A DNA stretch of 53,379 bases from Muribaculaceae bacterium (GTDB lineage Bacteria; Bacteroidota; Bacteroidia; Bacteroidales; Muribaculaceae): NCBI GenBank assembly GCA_017453505.1, contig JAFTEU010000060.1, positions 1 to 53,379 on the forward strand, written 5' to 3'. The notes below the pieces were generated by a model that saw only the letters and a program-made list of their open reading frames with translations, was not told the DNA's origin and ran no database searches. Below are positions 43,026 to 51,012 of this stretch, piece by piece; the stretch's first letter is position 1, and every line of letters starts with the position of its first letter. Both the position numbers and the translations under genes were made by a program.

Positions 43026-44495
43026 TTATATTTCATCAGGGTAATTCACCCAGTTAATGAGATACACACGGGCACGGGCACGCGTCATGGCAGTATAGAG
43101 CCAGCGGTAGAAGTCCATCGATTGCATCGCGTCGGGCATGATGCCGCCCATGTCGATAAACACGTTGCACCACTGGCCGCCCTGGGCCTTGTGGCACGTC
43201 ACGGCATAGGCATACTTGACCTGCAGGGCGTTGAAGTAAGGGTGCTCCTTCAACTGCTTGTAACGCTCGCGCTTGTCACCGGTCAATTCACTATAGACCT
43301 CGTTAAAGAGTCGGTCACTCTGTTCGCGGTTCAGTGCTGGTGTGTCACTCAGCAGGCAATCGACCACAATCTTGCAGTCCATTTCCACTCCGCCATGGTC
43401 GGGAAACTCCACGGTCACGTTGGCAAAGCGCAGACCGTAACGATGCTCGATATCGCCCCACACGCGCTTGACACGGCACACGTCACCGTTGGCGATAAAG
43501 TCCAGCTGCTCATACTCCCGCGCCCAGTAATAGTTATTCTTGGCCACCAGCAGCATGTCGTCATTCACCAGCAGGTCCTCGCGATAGAGGATAGAGTTGC
43601 GCACACCCATATTAAATAATGTGGCGCGCTTGTTGCTGCGGGTGACGATGATGGTCTCACCCATGCCGTCGCGGTCATAGCAGTCGCTGATGGTCTCCAG
43701 CAAGAATTCGCTGGACACAGCCTGGATGTCCTCCATGCCATCGAGGTCAAAGTGTGGCCTGCCCATCGCACCATCCTCCATCGCCTGGCGCAGTAGCGTG
43801 GCGTTGTGCAGGATGCCGCTTTCCTCGGCCTGGCGGGCAATCTGCCGCAGGAATACGCCATAGGTCGTCAATCCCAGCGAACGCAGTATCTCGTCATCGA
43901 GAGCGGGGCTCACGAGTTGCCCTACGGGCGGCAACTGTGCGTTGTCTCCCATGAGCACTAGTTTGCAGCCCAGCCCATTATAGACATACCCGATAAGATC
44001 CTCCAGTAGGCGACCGCTGCCAAACATCGACCCGTCATTGGCATTACTGATCATCGATGCCTCATCAACGATAAACACGGTGTTGGTGTGCTTGTTGTCG
44101 GCTAGACCAAAGGCATCAATGCCGTAACCCTGCTGGCGATAGATCTTGCGGTGGATGGTGTAGGCAGTGTGGCCCGAATAGTCGCTGAAGATGTGCGCTG
44201 CCCTGCCGGTAGGGGCCATCAGTACCGACTTCATGCCCTGCTGATTGAGGGCCTTGACGATGGCACCCGTGAGCGACGTCTTTCCGGTGCCGGCATAGCC
44301 ACCCAAGATGAAGACCGACCGCTCAGGGGCATACAGCAGGAAGTGGGCGAGTGCAACGATGACCAGCATCTGGTCATCATTCGGGTCGTAGGGGAGCCAA
44401 CGCAGTACATCCACGGCCAATTGCCTTACCCGTGGATCCTCGCGGTCAGCACCGCCAGTGTTGCTGTAGTTCTGCAGTCGCTCATCGTTGTTCAT
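43026..44495 (-). CDS. RecD-like superfamily 1 DNA helicase
   Basis: The 489-residue ATP-dependent helicase has Walker A GYAGTGKTS (66-73 core), motif Ia APTGRAA (94-100), Walker B VDEAS (143-147), a GDNAQLPPVG motif III (near 185), and the C-terminal UvrD_C_2-type element VTCHKAQGGQW (near 435). It lacks the N-terminal domain of full RecD2 and is not part of a recBCD cluster. Stand-alone helicases of this sort are common in Bacteroidetes; the exact repair role is unknown. Confidence 0.85.
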   Translation of the reverse strand: MNNDERLQNYSNTGGADREDPRVRQLAVDVLRWLPYDPNDDQMLVIVALAHFLLYAPERSVFILGGYAGTGKTSLTGAIVKALNQQGMKSVLMAPTGRAAHIFSDYSGHTAYTIHRKIYRQQGYGIDAFGLADNKHTNTVFIVDEASMISNANDGSMFGSGRLLEDLIGYVYNGLGCKLVLMGDNAQLPPVGQLVSPALDDEILRSLGLTTYGVFLRQIARQAEESGILHNATLLRQAMEDGAMGRPHFDLDGMEDIQAVSSEFLLETISDCYDRDGMGETIIVTRSNKRATLFNMGVRNSILYREDLLVNDDMLLVAKNNYYWAREYEQLDFIANGDVCRVKRVWGDIEHRYGLRFANVTVEFPDHGGVEMDCKIVVDCLLSDTPALNREQSDRLFNEVYSELTGDKRERYKQLKEHPYFNALQVKYAYAVTCHKAQGGQWCNVFIDMGGIMPDAMQSMDFYRWLYTAMTRARARVYLINWVNYPDEI

Positions 44496-44499
44496 GGGG

Positions 44500-44508
44500 A
44501 CAAATTTA
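44500..44508 (-). promoter_or_regulatory. -7-like promoter box of helicase gene
   Basis: The minus strand reads TAAATTTGT and ends four bases before the start codon at 44495, suggesting a leaderless transcript. Confidence 0.4.
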
Positions 44509-44551
44509 ACAAAAAATCCACAAAAACTTGCAATTTTCCATCAAATTGTAT

Positions 44552-44560
44552 TACCTTTGC
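44552..44560 (+). promoter_or_regulatory. -7 promoter box of tRNA-Ser
   Basis: TACCTTTGC is an exact consensus match, 16 bases before the mature 5' end of the tRNA. Confidence 0.7.
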
Positions 44561-44576
44561 CCCGCATTTGACGAAT

Positions 44577-44664
44577 GGAGTGATGCTCGAGTGGCTGAAG
44601 AGGCACGCCTGGAAAGCGTGTATACGTCAAAAGCGTATCCCGAGTTCGAATCTCGGTCACTCCG
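44577..44664 (+). tRNA. tRNA-Ser (anticodon GGA)
   Basis: The 88-nt class II tRNA has acceptor stem GGAGTGA/TCACTCC, a G discriminator at 44664, and anticodon stem CACGC/GCGTG around loop CTGGAAA, with anticodon GGA reading UCC and UCU codons. It has a long variable arm (as in all tRNA-Ser) and T arm CGAG-TTCGAAT-CTCG. CCA is not encoded. It is transcribed alone, between its own promoter (44552) and terminator (44669-44695). Confidence 0.96.
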
Positions 44665-44668
44665 CTCT

Positions 44669-44695
44669 AAAGGACGACTGTTGTCGTCCTTTTTT
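44669..44695 (+). terminator. Terminator of tRNA-Ser
   Basis: AAAGGACGAC-TGTT-GTCGTCCTTT followed by TTT is a canonical intrinsic terminator. Confidence 0.85.
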
Positions 44696-44759
44696 CATAT
44701 AACGAAAACAAGAAATACAAGGGTAGCACTACTTGAACGGAGCGGACTGACGACCTACA

Positions 44760-45665
44760 CTACTTGGATGATAAGGTGGCGATGTCTTTTGCTAGGTGAT
44801 TGAGTTGCAGGCACTGGTCGCGGGTATTTTTCTTTTTCTCGCTGTGATAGGGCCAGGGGGCTATGAAGAGTAACTGTCCTCTGGCACAGGCATCGAATTG
44901 CTGTCCGCCTGGTTTCCACATGGCGGAGAAACCATTCTCAAGTAAAATGATTTCCTGTATTCCTGCTTCGAAGGCGGTTCTCATCACTGCTTTTTCGCAG
45001 GGGCTGATGCATGGTGAAACCAAAATGGCACCGTCCCGTGCCATTGCCAAGTAGCGGTTGACTTCGTGCGCTATCGCTTCCTCGGTATTGATACTTCGTG
45101 AGCATTGCACGACGACCTTGAAAGGATGGTCAAGCAAGAATCGGTTGCCAGCTATGGCGACTTTTGTATCTCCTACGGTGATGTCTTGCTGGACGGTGAA
45201 AAACTCGGGATGATGTTGTTTGGTCCATAGTCGGCGGGGATTGTCATGCAGGTAGTTCAACATGGTTCCCAACTGCCCTTTGTTAATCAGGATTCTGTCA
45301 TGGTATCCCTCTTCCCAAAGGGTCGTTCCCAACAATTCCCGTGCCGCAGCATTGCATCCCACCTTGAAGCCATTCACTACTTTGCCCAGGTGGTAGGGAA
45401 CCTGGCGGGTGATGAAGAGGACGCCATGCACATGGTCGGGCATGATTTGGGCGTCAATTACTTTTACCTCGGGGTAATGAGAGGGAATGGCCTGCCAACA
45501 GTCTAGAACCCGTTGCCCCAAGGCGGTAGGGCGGATCCATGGCTGCGGGTGATGCTCGTCAGGGTCACAAAGTACTCCCAGCACGGGCTTGCGTCCTTCC
45601 ACTGCCATGGTGACCATGTAGATGCAGCGGCTGTGGTAGTCGCGCCAAGCATTGCGGCGTTTCAT
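44760..45665 (-). CDS. REP-associated-type tyrosine (Y1/HUH) transposase with extra C-terminal domain
   Basis: The 301-residue protein falls in two parts. Residues ~1-150 are a Y1_Tnp/RAYT-like HUH endonuclease: the metal-binding His pair is H78 and H80 (MPDHVHGVLFI), and the nucleophile is probably Y138 (MLNYLHDNPRRLW). Residues ~165-295 form a second domain of alternating strands and helices (FKVVVQCSRSI; GAILVSPCISPCEKAVMRTA; IQEIILLENGF; GQLLFIAPW), which looks like a Rossmann-type DprA/SLOG nucleotide-binding unit. RAYTs are normally shorter, single-domain proteins that act on REP palindromes. No terminal repeats or cargo bound it, so it looks domesticated or single-copy. Mirrored palindrome clusters occur elsewhere in the window. 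Confidence 0.8.
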   Translation of the reverse strand: MKRRNAWRDYHSRCIYMVTMAVEGRKPVLGVLCDPDEHHPQPWIRPTALGQRVLDCWQAIPSHYPEVKVIDAQIMPDHVHGVLFITRQVPYHLGKVVNGFKVGCNAAARELLGTTLWEEGYHDRILINKGQLGTMLNYLHDNPRRLWTKQHHPEFFTVQQDITVGDTKVAIAGNRFLLDHPFKVVVQCSRSINTEEAIAHEVNRYLAMARDGAILVSPCISPCEKAVMRTAFEAGIQEIILLENGFSAMWKPGGQQFDACARGQLLFIAPWPYHSEKKKNTRDQCLQLNHLAKDIATLSSK

Positions 45666-45781
45666 GGAGCGGTTTACTTGGTAGTCGCTTCCGTGCTACT
45701 GCCACCATTGCCTGCGTCTCTCGTCGCGCTCGTGCCGGGGATTCTTCATGATTGATCTTTTCTTAACAGGGTGAATTTACA

Positions 45782-45848
45782 GACCGGTGGCCTGCACTAC
45801 TGCAACGGTCTCGTGTCGTGTGTTGCGGTAATGCGAGCCACCGGCTCG
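45782..45848. repeat. Long imperfect palindrome between OPT and transposase genes
   Basis: ACCGGTGGC pairs with GCCACCGGCT, and TACTGCAAC pairs with GTTGCGGTA (one wobble), leaving a loop GGTCTCGTGTCGTGT. It lies upstream of the transposase gene and downstream of the OPT gene. It may be the OPT terminator or a REP-like palindrome tied to the transposase. The rest of 45666-45858 holds no gene. Confidence 0.6.
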
Positions 45849-45858
45849 TTAATGGGGA

Positions 45859-47823
45859 TTAGTCCTCCTTCTTGGCGCGCAGGCAGGAGACGGCAAGGAA
45901 GAGAATCAGGGCGATGTACATGACAATGCCCAGGATGTTGCTGGCAGTGTCGCCAAGCGGATTCTCGTACTTGAAGCCGAAGAAGATCATCGCTGCGCTC
46001 ACGACACCCATGAGGGCACCACCGGCAATGAAACCGGATGCCAACAGGGTACCACGCTCCTTGCGTGCCTTGTTAACGGCCTCGTCCTTGCTGCGGGTGC
46101 CGACGAACCAACTAACGATCGCGCCGACGAGCAGCGGGGCATTCAACTGCAAGGGGATGAACATACCCAGCGAGAAGGGCAGGGCAGGCACCTTCAACCA
46201 GTTGAGCAGCAAGGCCAAAATGGCACCCACGCCATAGAGTAACCACGGTGTCTCACCACCCATCATGAGCGGCTTGATGACGGCTGCCATGGCGTTGGCC
46301 TGGGGTGCAACCAGGGCGTTTTCGCCCGTGAAGCCGTAGGCCTCGTTGAGGATAATCATCACACCGCCGACGGTAGCTGCCGACACGAGGGTGCCGACAA
46401 ATTTCCAGGTCTGCTGCTTGGCAGGAGTGGTGCCAATCCAGTAACCGATCTTCATATCGGTCACCATACCGCCAGCCATTGACAGGGCGGTGCAAACCAC
46501 GCCACCAATCACCATAGCGGCAACGATACCCTTGGAACCGTTGAGGCCGATAGCCACAAAGATGACGCTGGCCACGATAAGGGTCATCAGGGTCATACCC
46601 GACACGGGGTTGCTGCCCACGATGGCGATGGCATTGGCTGCCACGGTGGTGAACAGGAAGGCGATGACCAGCACAACGATAAAGGCGACAACCGTCTGCA
46701 TCAGGTTATGGATCACGCCAATGTAGAAGAACACGAAGGTCACCAGCAGGGCGGCCAGCAGGGCAAACACAAGCACCTTCATCGAGATGTCACGCTGGTG
46801 GCGTTCTACCTGCACGTTTTGGTCTTGACCCTTGAAAGCCTGTCCGGCAAGTCCGGCGGCGTTCTTGATAACGCCCCACGACTTGACGATGCCGATGATA
46901 CCACTCATGGCGATACCACCAATACCGATATAGCGGGCTCCGCCGGCAAAGATCTCGTCGGGTGACATCTGGGCAAAGTCAGGATTCATGCCCAGCAGGG
47001 GAACGATGACCCACCAGATGAAGGCGCTACCGGCAAAGATGATGAACGCATAAGGCAGGCCGATGATGTAGCCCAGACCCAATACAGCGGCACCGGTATT
47101 GATCTTGAAGATCATTTTCACGTTGTTGGTGAAGTTCTCCATTGCGGGAATGGCTTGGGTGGTGAGCACCTCTTTCCACCATCCGAAGGTCGAGAGCAGG
47201 AAGTCATACAGACCACCCACCAGACCGGCAATGAGCAGCGGACGGGCCTGGTCACCGCCCTTCTGGCCGCTGACGAGCACCTGGGTGGTCGCGGTAGCCT
47301 CGGGGAACGGGAACTTGCCGTGCATGTCGCTCACGAAGTACTTGCGGAATGGGATAAAGAACAAGATACCCAAAATACCACCCAGCAATGAGCTGAGGAA
47401 TACTTCCAGGAAGTTCACGGTGATTTCGGGGTACTCGGCCTGCAGGATATACAGGGCGGGCAGGGTGAAAATGGCACCGGCCACGATGATGCCCGAAGCG
47501 GCACCAATCGACTGGATGATGACATTCTCGCCCAGCGAGTTCTTGCGCTTGGTTGCAGCGCCAATACCGGCTGCAATGATAGCAATGGGAATGGCAGCCT
47601 CAAACACCTGGCCCACCTTGAGGCCCAGATAGGCTGCGGCGGCACTGAAGATGACCGCCATGATCAGACCCAGCGAGACCGAGTAGGGTGTAATCTCGGG
47701 ATACGTCTTGTCGGGCTTCAAGATGGGGACATATTTCTCCCCCGGCTTGAGCTCGCGAGCGGCGTTGTCGGGCAACGACATGTCGTCTTGCTGATCTTGA
47801 ACAATGATTTCTTCGTCTTTCAT
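45859..47823 (-). CDS. OPT family oligopeptide/metal-chelate transporter
   Basis: The 654-residue integral membrane protein has about 15 hydrophobic helices. The N-terminal cytoplasmic stretch (1-45) leads into TPYSVSLGLIMAVIFSAAAAYLGL, the typical OPT opening. Further family blocks are PFPEATATTQVL (about 172-183) and an NPVSGMTLMTL segment near 408. OPT proteins carry peptides or metal-siderophore complexes; the bacterial branch is mostly annotated as oligopeptide transporter, and the substrate here is unknown. It has its own promoter (47894-47886). Confidence 0.88.
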   Translation of the reverse strand: MKDEEIIVQDQQDDMSLPDNAARELKPGEKYVPILKPDKTYPEITPYSVSLGLIMAVIFSAAAAYLGLKVGQVFEAAIPIAIIAAGIGAATKRKNSLGENVIIQSIGAASGIIVAGAIFTLPALYILQAEYPEITVNFLEVFLSSLLGGILGILFFIPFRKYFVSDMHGKFPFPEATATTQVLVSGQKGGDQARPLLIAGLVGGLYDFLLSTFGWWKEVLTTQAIPAMENFTNNVKMIFKINTGAAVLGLGYIIGLPYAFIIFAGSAFIWWVIVPLLGMNPDFAQMSPDEIFAGGARYIGIGGIAMSGIIGIVKSWGVIKNAAGLAGQAFKGQDQNVQVERHQRDISMKVLVFALLAALLVTFVFFYIGVIHNLMQTVVAFIVVLVIAFLFTTVAANAIAIVGSNPVSGMTLMTLIVASVIFVAIGLNGSKGIVAAMVIGGVVCTALSMAGGMVTDMKIGYWIGTTPAKQQTWKFVGTLVSAATVGGVMIILNEAYGFTGENALVAPQANAMAAVIKPLMMGGETPWLLYGVGAILALLLNWLKVPALPFSLGMFIPLQLNAPLLVGAIVSWFVGTRSKDEAVNKARKERGTLLASGFIAGGALMGVVSAAMIFFGFKYENPLGDTASNILGIVMYIALILFLAVSCLRAKKED

Positions 47824-47885
47824 AAAATAATTGTTGTTGATTGTATTGATATAATTTTTCAGGTTGTCTTGGTGGTTAATAAACT

Positions 47886-47894
47886 GCGAAGATA
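47886..47894 (-). promoter_or_regulatory. -7 promoter box of OPT gene
   Basis: The minus strand reads TATCTTCGC, one base off consensus, 63 bases upstream of the start at 47823. Confidence 0.5.
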
Positions 47895-47966
47895 AACAAA
47901 AAACGACAATCCGTCACCATCAATGGCGGGAAATATGGTATTTTTTGTGAGAATGAAGATTTTAAT

Positions 47967-47975
47967 TATCTTTGC
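47967..47975 (+). promoter_or_regulatory. -7 promoter box of secreted hypothetical gene
   Basis: TATCTTTGC is an exact match, 27 bases before the start at 48003. Confidence 0.65.
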
Positions 47976-48002
47976 AGGCCAAACAATAAACAATTCACTG
48001 TC

Positions 48003-48818
48003 ATGATCAAGAGATTCATTATGCTGGCCATGGCGGCCATGTTGACTATAGGAGCGCTGAATGCCCAGAGCACCATCTGCAACGAGAGCACCACGCTGGA
48101 GAGCCTGGCAACCTATATGGACACCATGCGCACGATAGAGCCACAAGTCAAGCTATTCTACACCAACCTGATCAATAATCCCACTCACAGCTACCGCATC
48201 GAGCACCTGGACGTGGGCTTCAACGGCTGTACTGGCCGTGTGGACGAGCACGTTGTGCTGGCCAATGGCACTACACGTGACAACGTCTTCATCTTCAACG
48301 AGCAAGGCCTACTCACCCGATCGGTGATACAAGGCAACAAGGGCACCAAGACCGAGGTGAACTACACCTATTCTTATGACCCTGTGCTGGGATACACCCT
48401 CAAGCAGAGCAAGAGTAAGAGCCGCACTATCAACTACTCGCCCATCTATGGCGACCACGGCCGCCGAGAGAGTGTCAAGGGCAGCAATGGCAGCCGCCAG
48501 GATTACACCTACAGTGAGCAAGGCCACCTGTCCAAGCGCGTCATCACCCAGCCTGGCAGCGACAAGCGCACGCTCATCTATCAAGACGGCTACATCATCC
48601 GCGAGGAGGTGGGTGGCAAGGTTTTCCGTTACCACTACGACTTTGACACGGCCACGGGCAAGAAATTCCTCATCGCCATCAAGGAGTTAAAGGGCAGTGA
48701 CGTGATTCACGAGCGCACCTTTGACTACGATATCGACACCCACGGCCGCTATACCCGAGTTGCCATCAGCCTGGATGGCAAGCCGCAGATGACAATCACC
48801 CGCAGCTACAGCAAGTGA
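48003..48818 (+). CDS. Secreted beta-rich protein of unknown function
   Basis: The 271-residue protein begins MIKRFIMLAMAAMLTIGALNAQ, a signal peptide ending at about residue 22. The rest is a regular run of short beta-strands with turns (YTYSYDPVLGYTLKQS, YTYSEQGHLSKRVIT, FDYDIDTHGRYTRVAI), reminiscent of YD/RHS-like or MORN-like beta-meander repeats (YxYxxxGxLxxxxx). No catalytic motif is seen. It is upstream of the PorE-like gene on the same strand (93-base gap) and might be co-transcribed with it. A periplasmic or surface place is likely; I cannot assign a function. Confidence 0.6.
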   Translation: MIKRFIMLAMAAMLTIGALNAQSTICNESTTLESLATYMDTMRTIEPQVKLFYTNLINNPTHSYRIEHLDVGFNGCTGRVDEHVVLANGTTRDNVFIFNEQGLLTRSVIQGNKGTKTEVNYTYSYDPVLGYTLKQSKSKSRTINYSPIYGDHGRRESVKGSNGSRQDYTYSEQGHLSKRVITQPGSDKRTLIYQDGYIIREEVGGKVFRYHYDFDTATGKKFLIAIKELKGSDVIHERTFDYDIDTHGRYTRVAISLDGKPQMTITRSYSK

Positions 48819-48911
48819 GCAGTGCACCGGGGCTGACGATTCTAGGTGCCCTGGACAATAAAAGGGCCTGCTTTATCGTTTTTATTGTTAAAGCAATAGC
48901 AACGTGATTTC

Positions 48912-50903
48912 ATGAAACGGATACTATATATCATGGTGGGACTGATGCTTGCATCAGTGGCACTGTCATTGACATCATGCAAGGGTCCGAAGCTCAAGGA
49001 TGCCGACGAGGCCTATGACCGCGGCGAGTACTTTGACGCGGCCACCATCTACCGTAAGCTCTACAACCGATATAACCGCAAGGAGGATGCCTGGCTGCGT
49101 GGCGAGTTGGCCTATCAGTTGGGTATGTGCCACTTGAAGCTCAACCAGGGCAACCGCGCTACCGCTGCATTCCAGAATGCGATACGCTATGACTATGAGG
49201 GCACAACGACACTGCTGCGCCTGGCTCAGGCACAACAGCGCGAGGGGCAATATGCGGCAGCCATCAAGACCTATGATGCCTATCTGGAGCAGTTTCCCGA
49301 CGACTGGGAGGCTCTGGTGGGCAAGCGAGGCTGTGAGCTCGCCCCCAAGTGGAAGGAAGAGGGCTCGCGCTACATCGTCAAGTCGTTCTATAGCTCACGT
49401 CGTGCCGACTATTGTCCGATGTATCTGGACAAGAACATGGAGTACATCTACTTCACCTCGACCAACGAGAAGTCCACAGGTGAGCTACACAGCGAGATCA
49501 CAGGCACCAAGAAGGGCGACATCTACTTCATGAAGAAGGACGAGAAGGGCGTGTGGTCACGTCCCGAGGTGGTCGAGGGCGGCTTGAACACCGAGCATGA
49601 CGAGGGTGCAGCCGCATTCTCGCCCGACGGATCGACGATGTACCTGTCGCGAGCTGTCCGTCAAGACTGGCCCACCACAGTGGAGATCTACACCAGCAGC
49701 CGCAGCGAGGCCAAGTGGGGCGCTCCGCAGAAGTTTGAGATCACCGCCGACACGCTGAGCAACTACAGCGACCCTTCAGTCAGCCCTGACGGGCAGTGGC
49801 TCTACTTTGCCAGTGACATGCCGGGCGGCCAAGGCGGCACCGACATCTGGCGCATCAACCTCAAGGATAAACACGGCACCCTGGAAAACCTGGGTCCCCA
49901 GATCAATACCAAGGGCAACGAGCGCTTCCCCAACATGCGCACCGACAGCCTGCTGTACTTCTCCAGCGACGGTCATCCCGGCATGGGCGGACTTGACCTA
50001 TTTGTAGCCCAGTTGCAGCCCCGCGACGAGAACGACAAGACAGCCATGGACCGCTGGGTCATCGAGAACATGGGCGTGCCGATGAATTCGTCGGCCGACG
50101 ATTTCGGACTCACCTTCGGCACTGGCGAGAGCGGACTCTTCTCAAGCAACCGTGGCGATGCACGTGGCTATGACCATATCTTCAGCTTTATCAAGCCCGA
50201 CCTGCAAATCTGGATTTCGGGCTACGTGGTCGATAAGGACGATGAACCCGTGCCCAATGCGGTCATCCGCATCGTGGGTGACGACGGCAGCAACCAGAAG
50301 ACCGCCTCCAAGCCCGACGGCTCCTTCCGCTTCGACCTGCAGCGCGGTGTGAAATATGCCATGCTGGCCAGTGCCGATGGCTACCTCAATGCCCGCCAGG
50401 AGTTTGAGAGCGACAGCACCGAGGAGGATGCCGAGTACAACGTGGACTTCATCCTGGCCGCCATGTTCAAGGCGCAGATTATCGAGAACATCTTCTATGA
50501 CTTTGACAAGGCCGTGCTGCGCGACGAGTCCAAGCTCGCCCTCGACAGCATGGTGATGCTGCTCAAGGACCATCCCAATATCGTCATCGAGATGGCCTCA
50601 CACACCGACCGCATCGGCAGTGCGAAGTATAACCAAGGTCTGTCACAGCGACGCGCACAGAGTGTTGTGGACTACCTCATCGAGAACGGCATTCCACGAG
50701 AGCGCCTCAAGCCCACCGGCTACGGCAAGTCGCGCCCCAAGACGGTGACCAAGCGCATCCACAGCCAGTACCCGCAGTTTGAAGAAGGTGTGACTCTCAC
50801 CGAGGAGTTCATCAAGACGCTGAGCAAGGAGGATCAGCAGGCGGCCGACCAGATCAACCGCCGCACCGAGTTCCTGGTCATCGACACCGAATTCCAGTAC
50901 TAG
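48912..50903 (+). CDS. porE: PorE-like TPR/beta-propeller/OmpA lipoprotein (type IX secretion)
   Basis: The 663-residue protein has a lipoprotein signal peptide (lipobox LTSC, lipid-bearing C23). Domains in order are TPR repeats (about 28-150), a PD40/WD40-like beta-propeller (about 150-420, AAFSPDGSTMYLSRA; SVSPDGQWLYFASDMPGGQGG), a carboxypeptidase regulatory-like domain (about 430-515), and an OmpA-type peptidoglycan-binding domain (about 530-663, FDKAVLRDES, HTDRIGSAKYNQGLSQRRA). This order matches Porphyromonas gingivalis PG1058/PorE, an OmpA-family part of the type IX secretion system. OmpA/TPR/PD40 paralogues with other roles exist, so the name is probable rather than certain. Cargo-like proteins elsewhere in the window support an active system. 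Confidence 0.75.
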   Translation: MKRILYIMVGLMLASVALSLTSCKGPKLKDADEAYDRGEYFDAATIYRKLYNRYNRKEDAWLRGELAYQLGMCHLKLNQGNRATAAFQNAIRYDYEGTTTLLRLAQAQQREGQYAAAIKTYDAYLEQFPDDWEALVGKRGCELAPKWKEEGSRYIVKSFYSSRRADYCPMYLDKNMEYIYFTSTNEKSTGELHSEITGTKKGDIYFMKKDEKGVWSRPEVVEGGLNTEHDEGAAAFSPDGSTMYLSRAVRQDWPTTVEIYTSSRSEAKWGAPQKFEITADTLSNYSDPSVSPDGQWLYFASDMPGGQGGTDIWRINLKDKHGTLENLGPQINTKGNERFPNMRTDSLLYFSSDGHPGMGGLDLFVAQLQPRDENDKTAMDRWVIENMGVPMNSSADDFGLTFGTGESGLFSSNRGDARGYDHIFSFIKPDLQIWISGYVVDKDDEPVPNAVIRIVGDDGSNQKTASKPDGSFRFDLQRGVKYAMLASADGYLNARQEFESDSTEEDAEYNVDFILAAMFKAQIIENIFYDFDKAVLRDESKLALDSMVMLLKDHPNIVIEMASHTDRIGSAKYNQGLSQRRAQSVVDYLIENGIPRERLKPTGYGKSRPKTVTKRIHSQYPQFEEGVTLTEEFIKTLSKEDQQAADQINRRTEFLVIDTEFQY

Positions 50904-50907
50904 ACAA

Positions 50908-50934
50908 GAAAAACCGCCTGAACGGCGGTTTTCT
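50908..50934 (+). terminator. Terminator of PorE-like gene
   Basis: GAAAAACCGCC-TGAAC-GGCGGTTTTCTT forms an intrinsic terminator five bases after the stop. Confidence 0.85.
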
Positions 50935-50951
50935 TATTCGGCTTATCCAGG

Positions 50952-50987
50952 TCTAGATCATCTAGATAGTCTAGACGTTCTAGCCAC
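50952..50987. repeat. Four-copy 9-bp TCTAGANNN array
   Basis: TCTAGATCA, TCTAGATAG, TCTAGACGT and TCTAGCCAC follow each other without gaps: the first six bases are kept and the last three vary. It lies in the spacer between the convergent PorE-like and UDP-glucose-dehydrogenase-like genes. Confidence 0.75.
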
Positions 50988-51012
50988 TCTGGAACGACGG
51001 TCTCATTCCGTG

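Noticed and set aside
44760-45665. Full insertion sequence around the Y1 transposase (IS200-like)
   Set aside because: No matched subterminal hairpins at both ends were found, and the protein is longer than IS200 TnpA with an extra domain; a RAYT-type or domesticated gene fits better.
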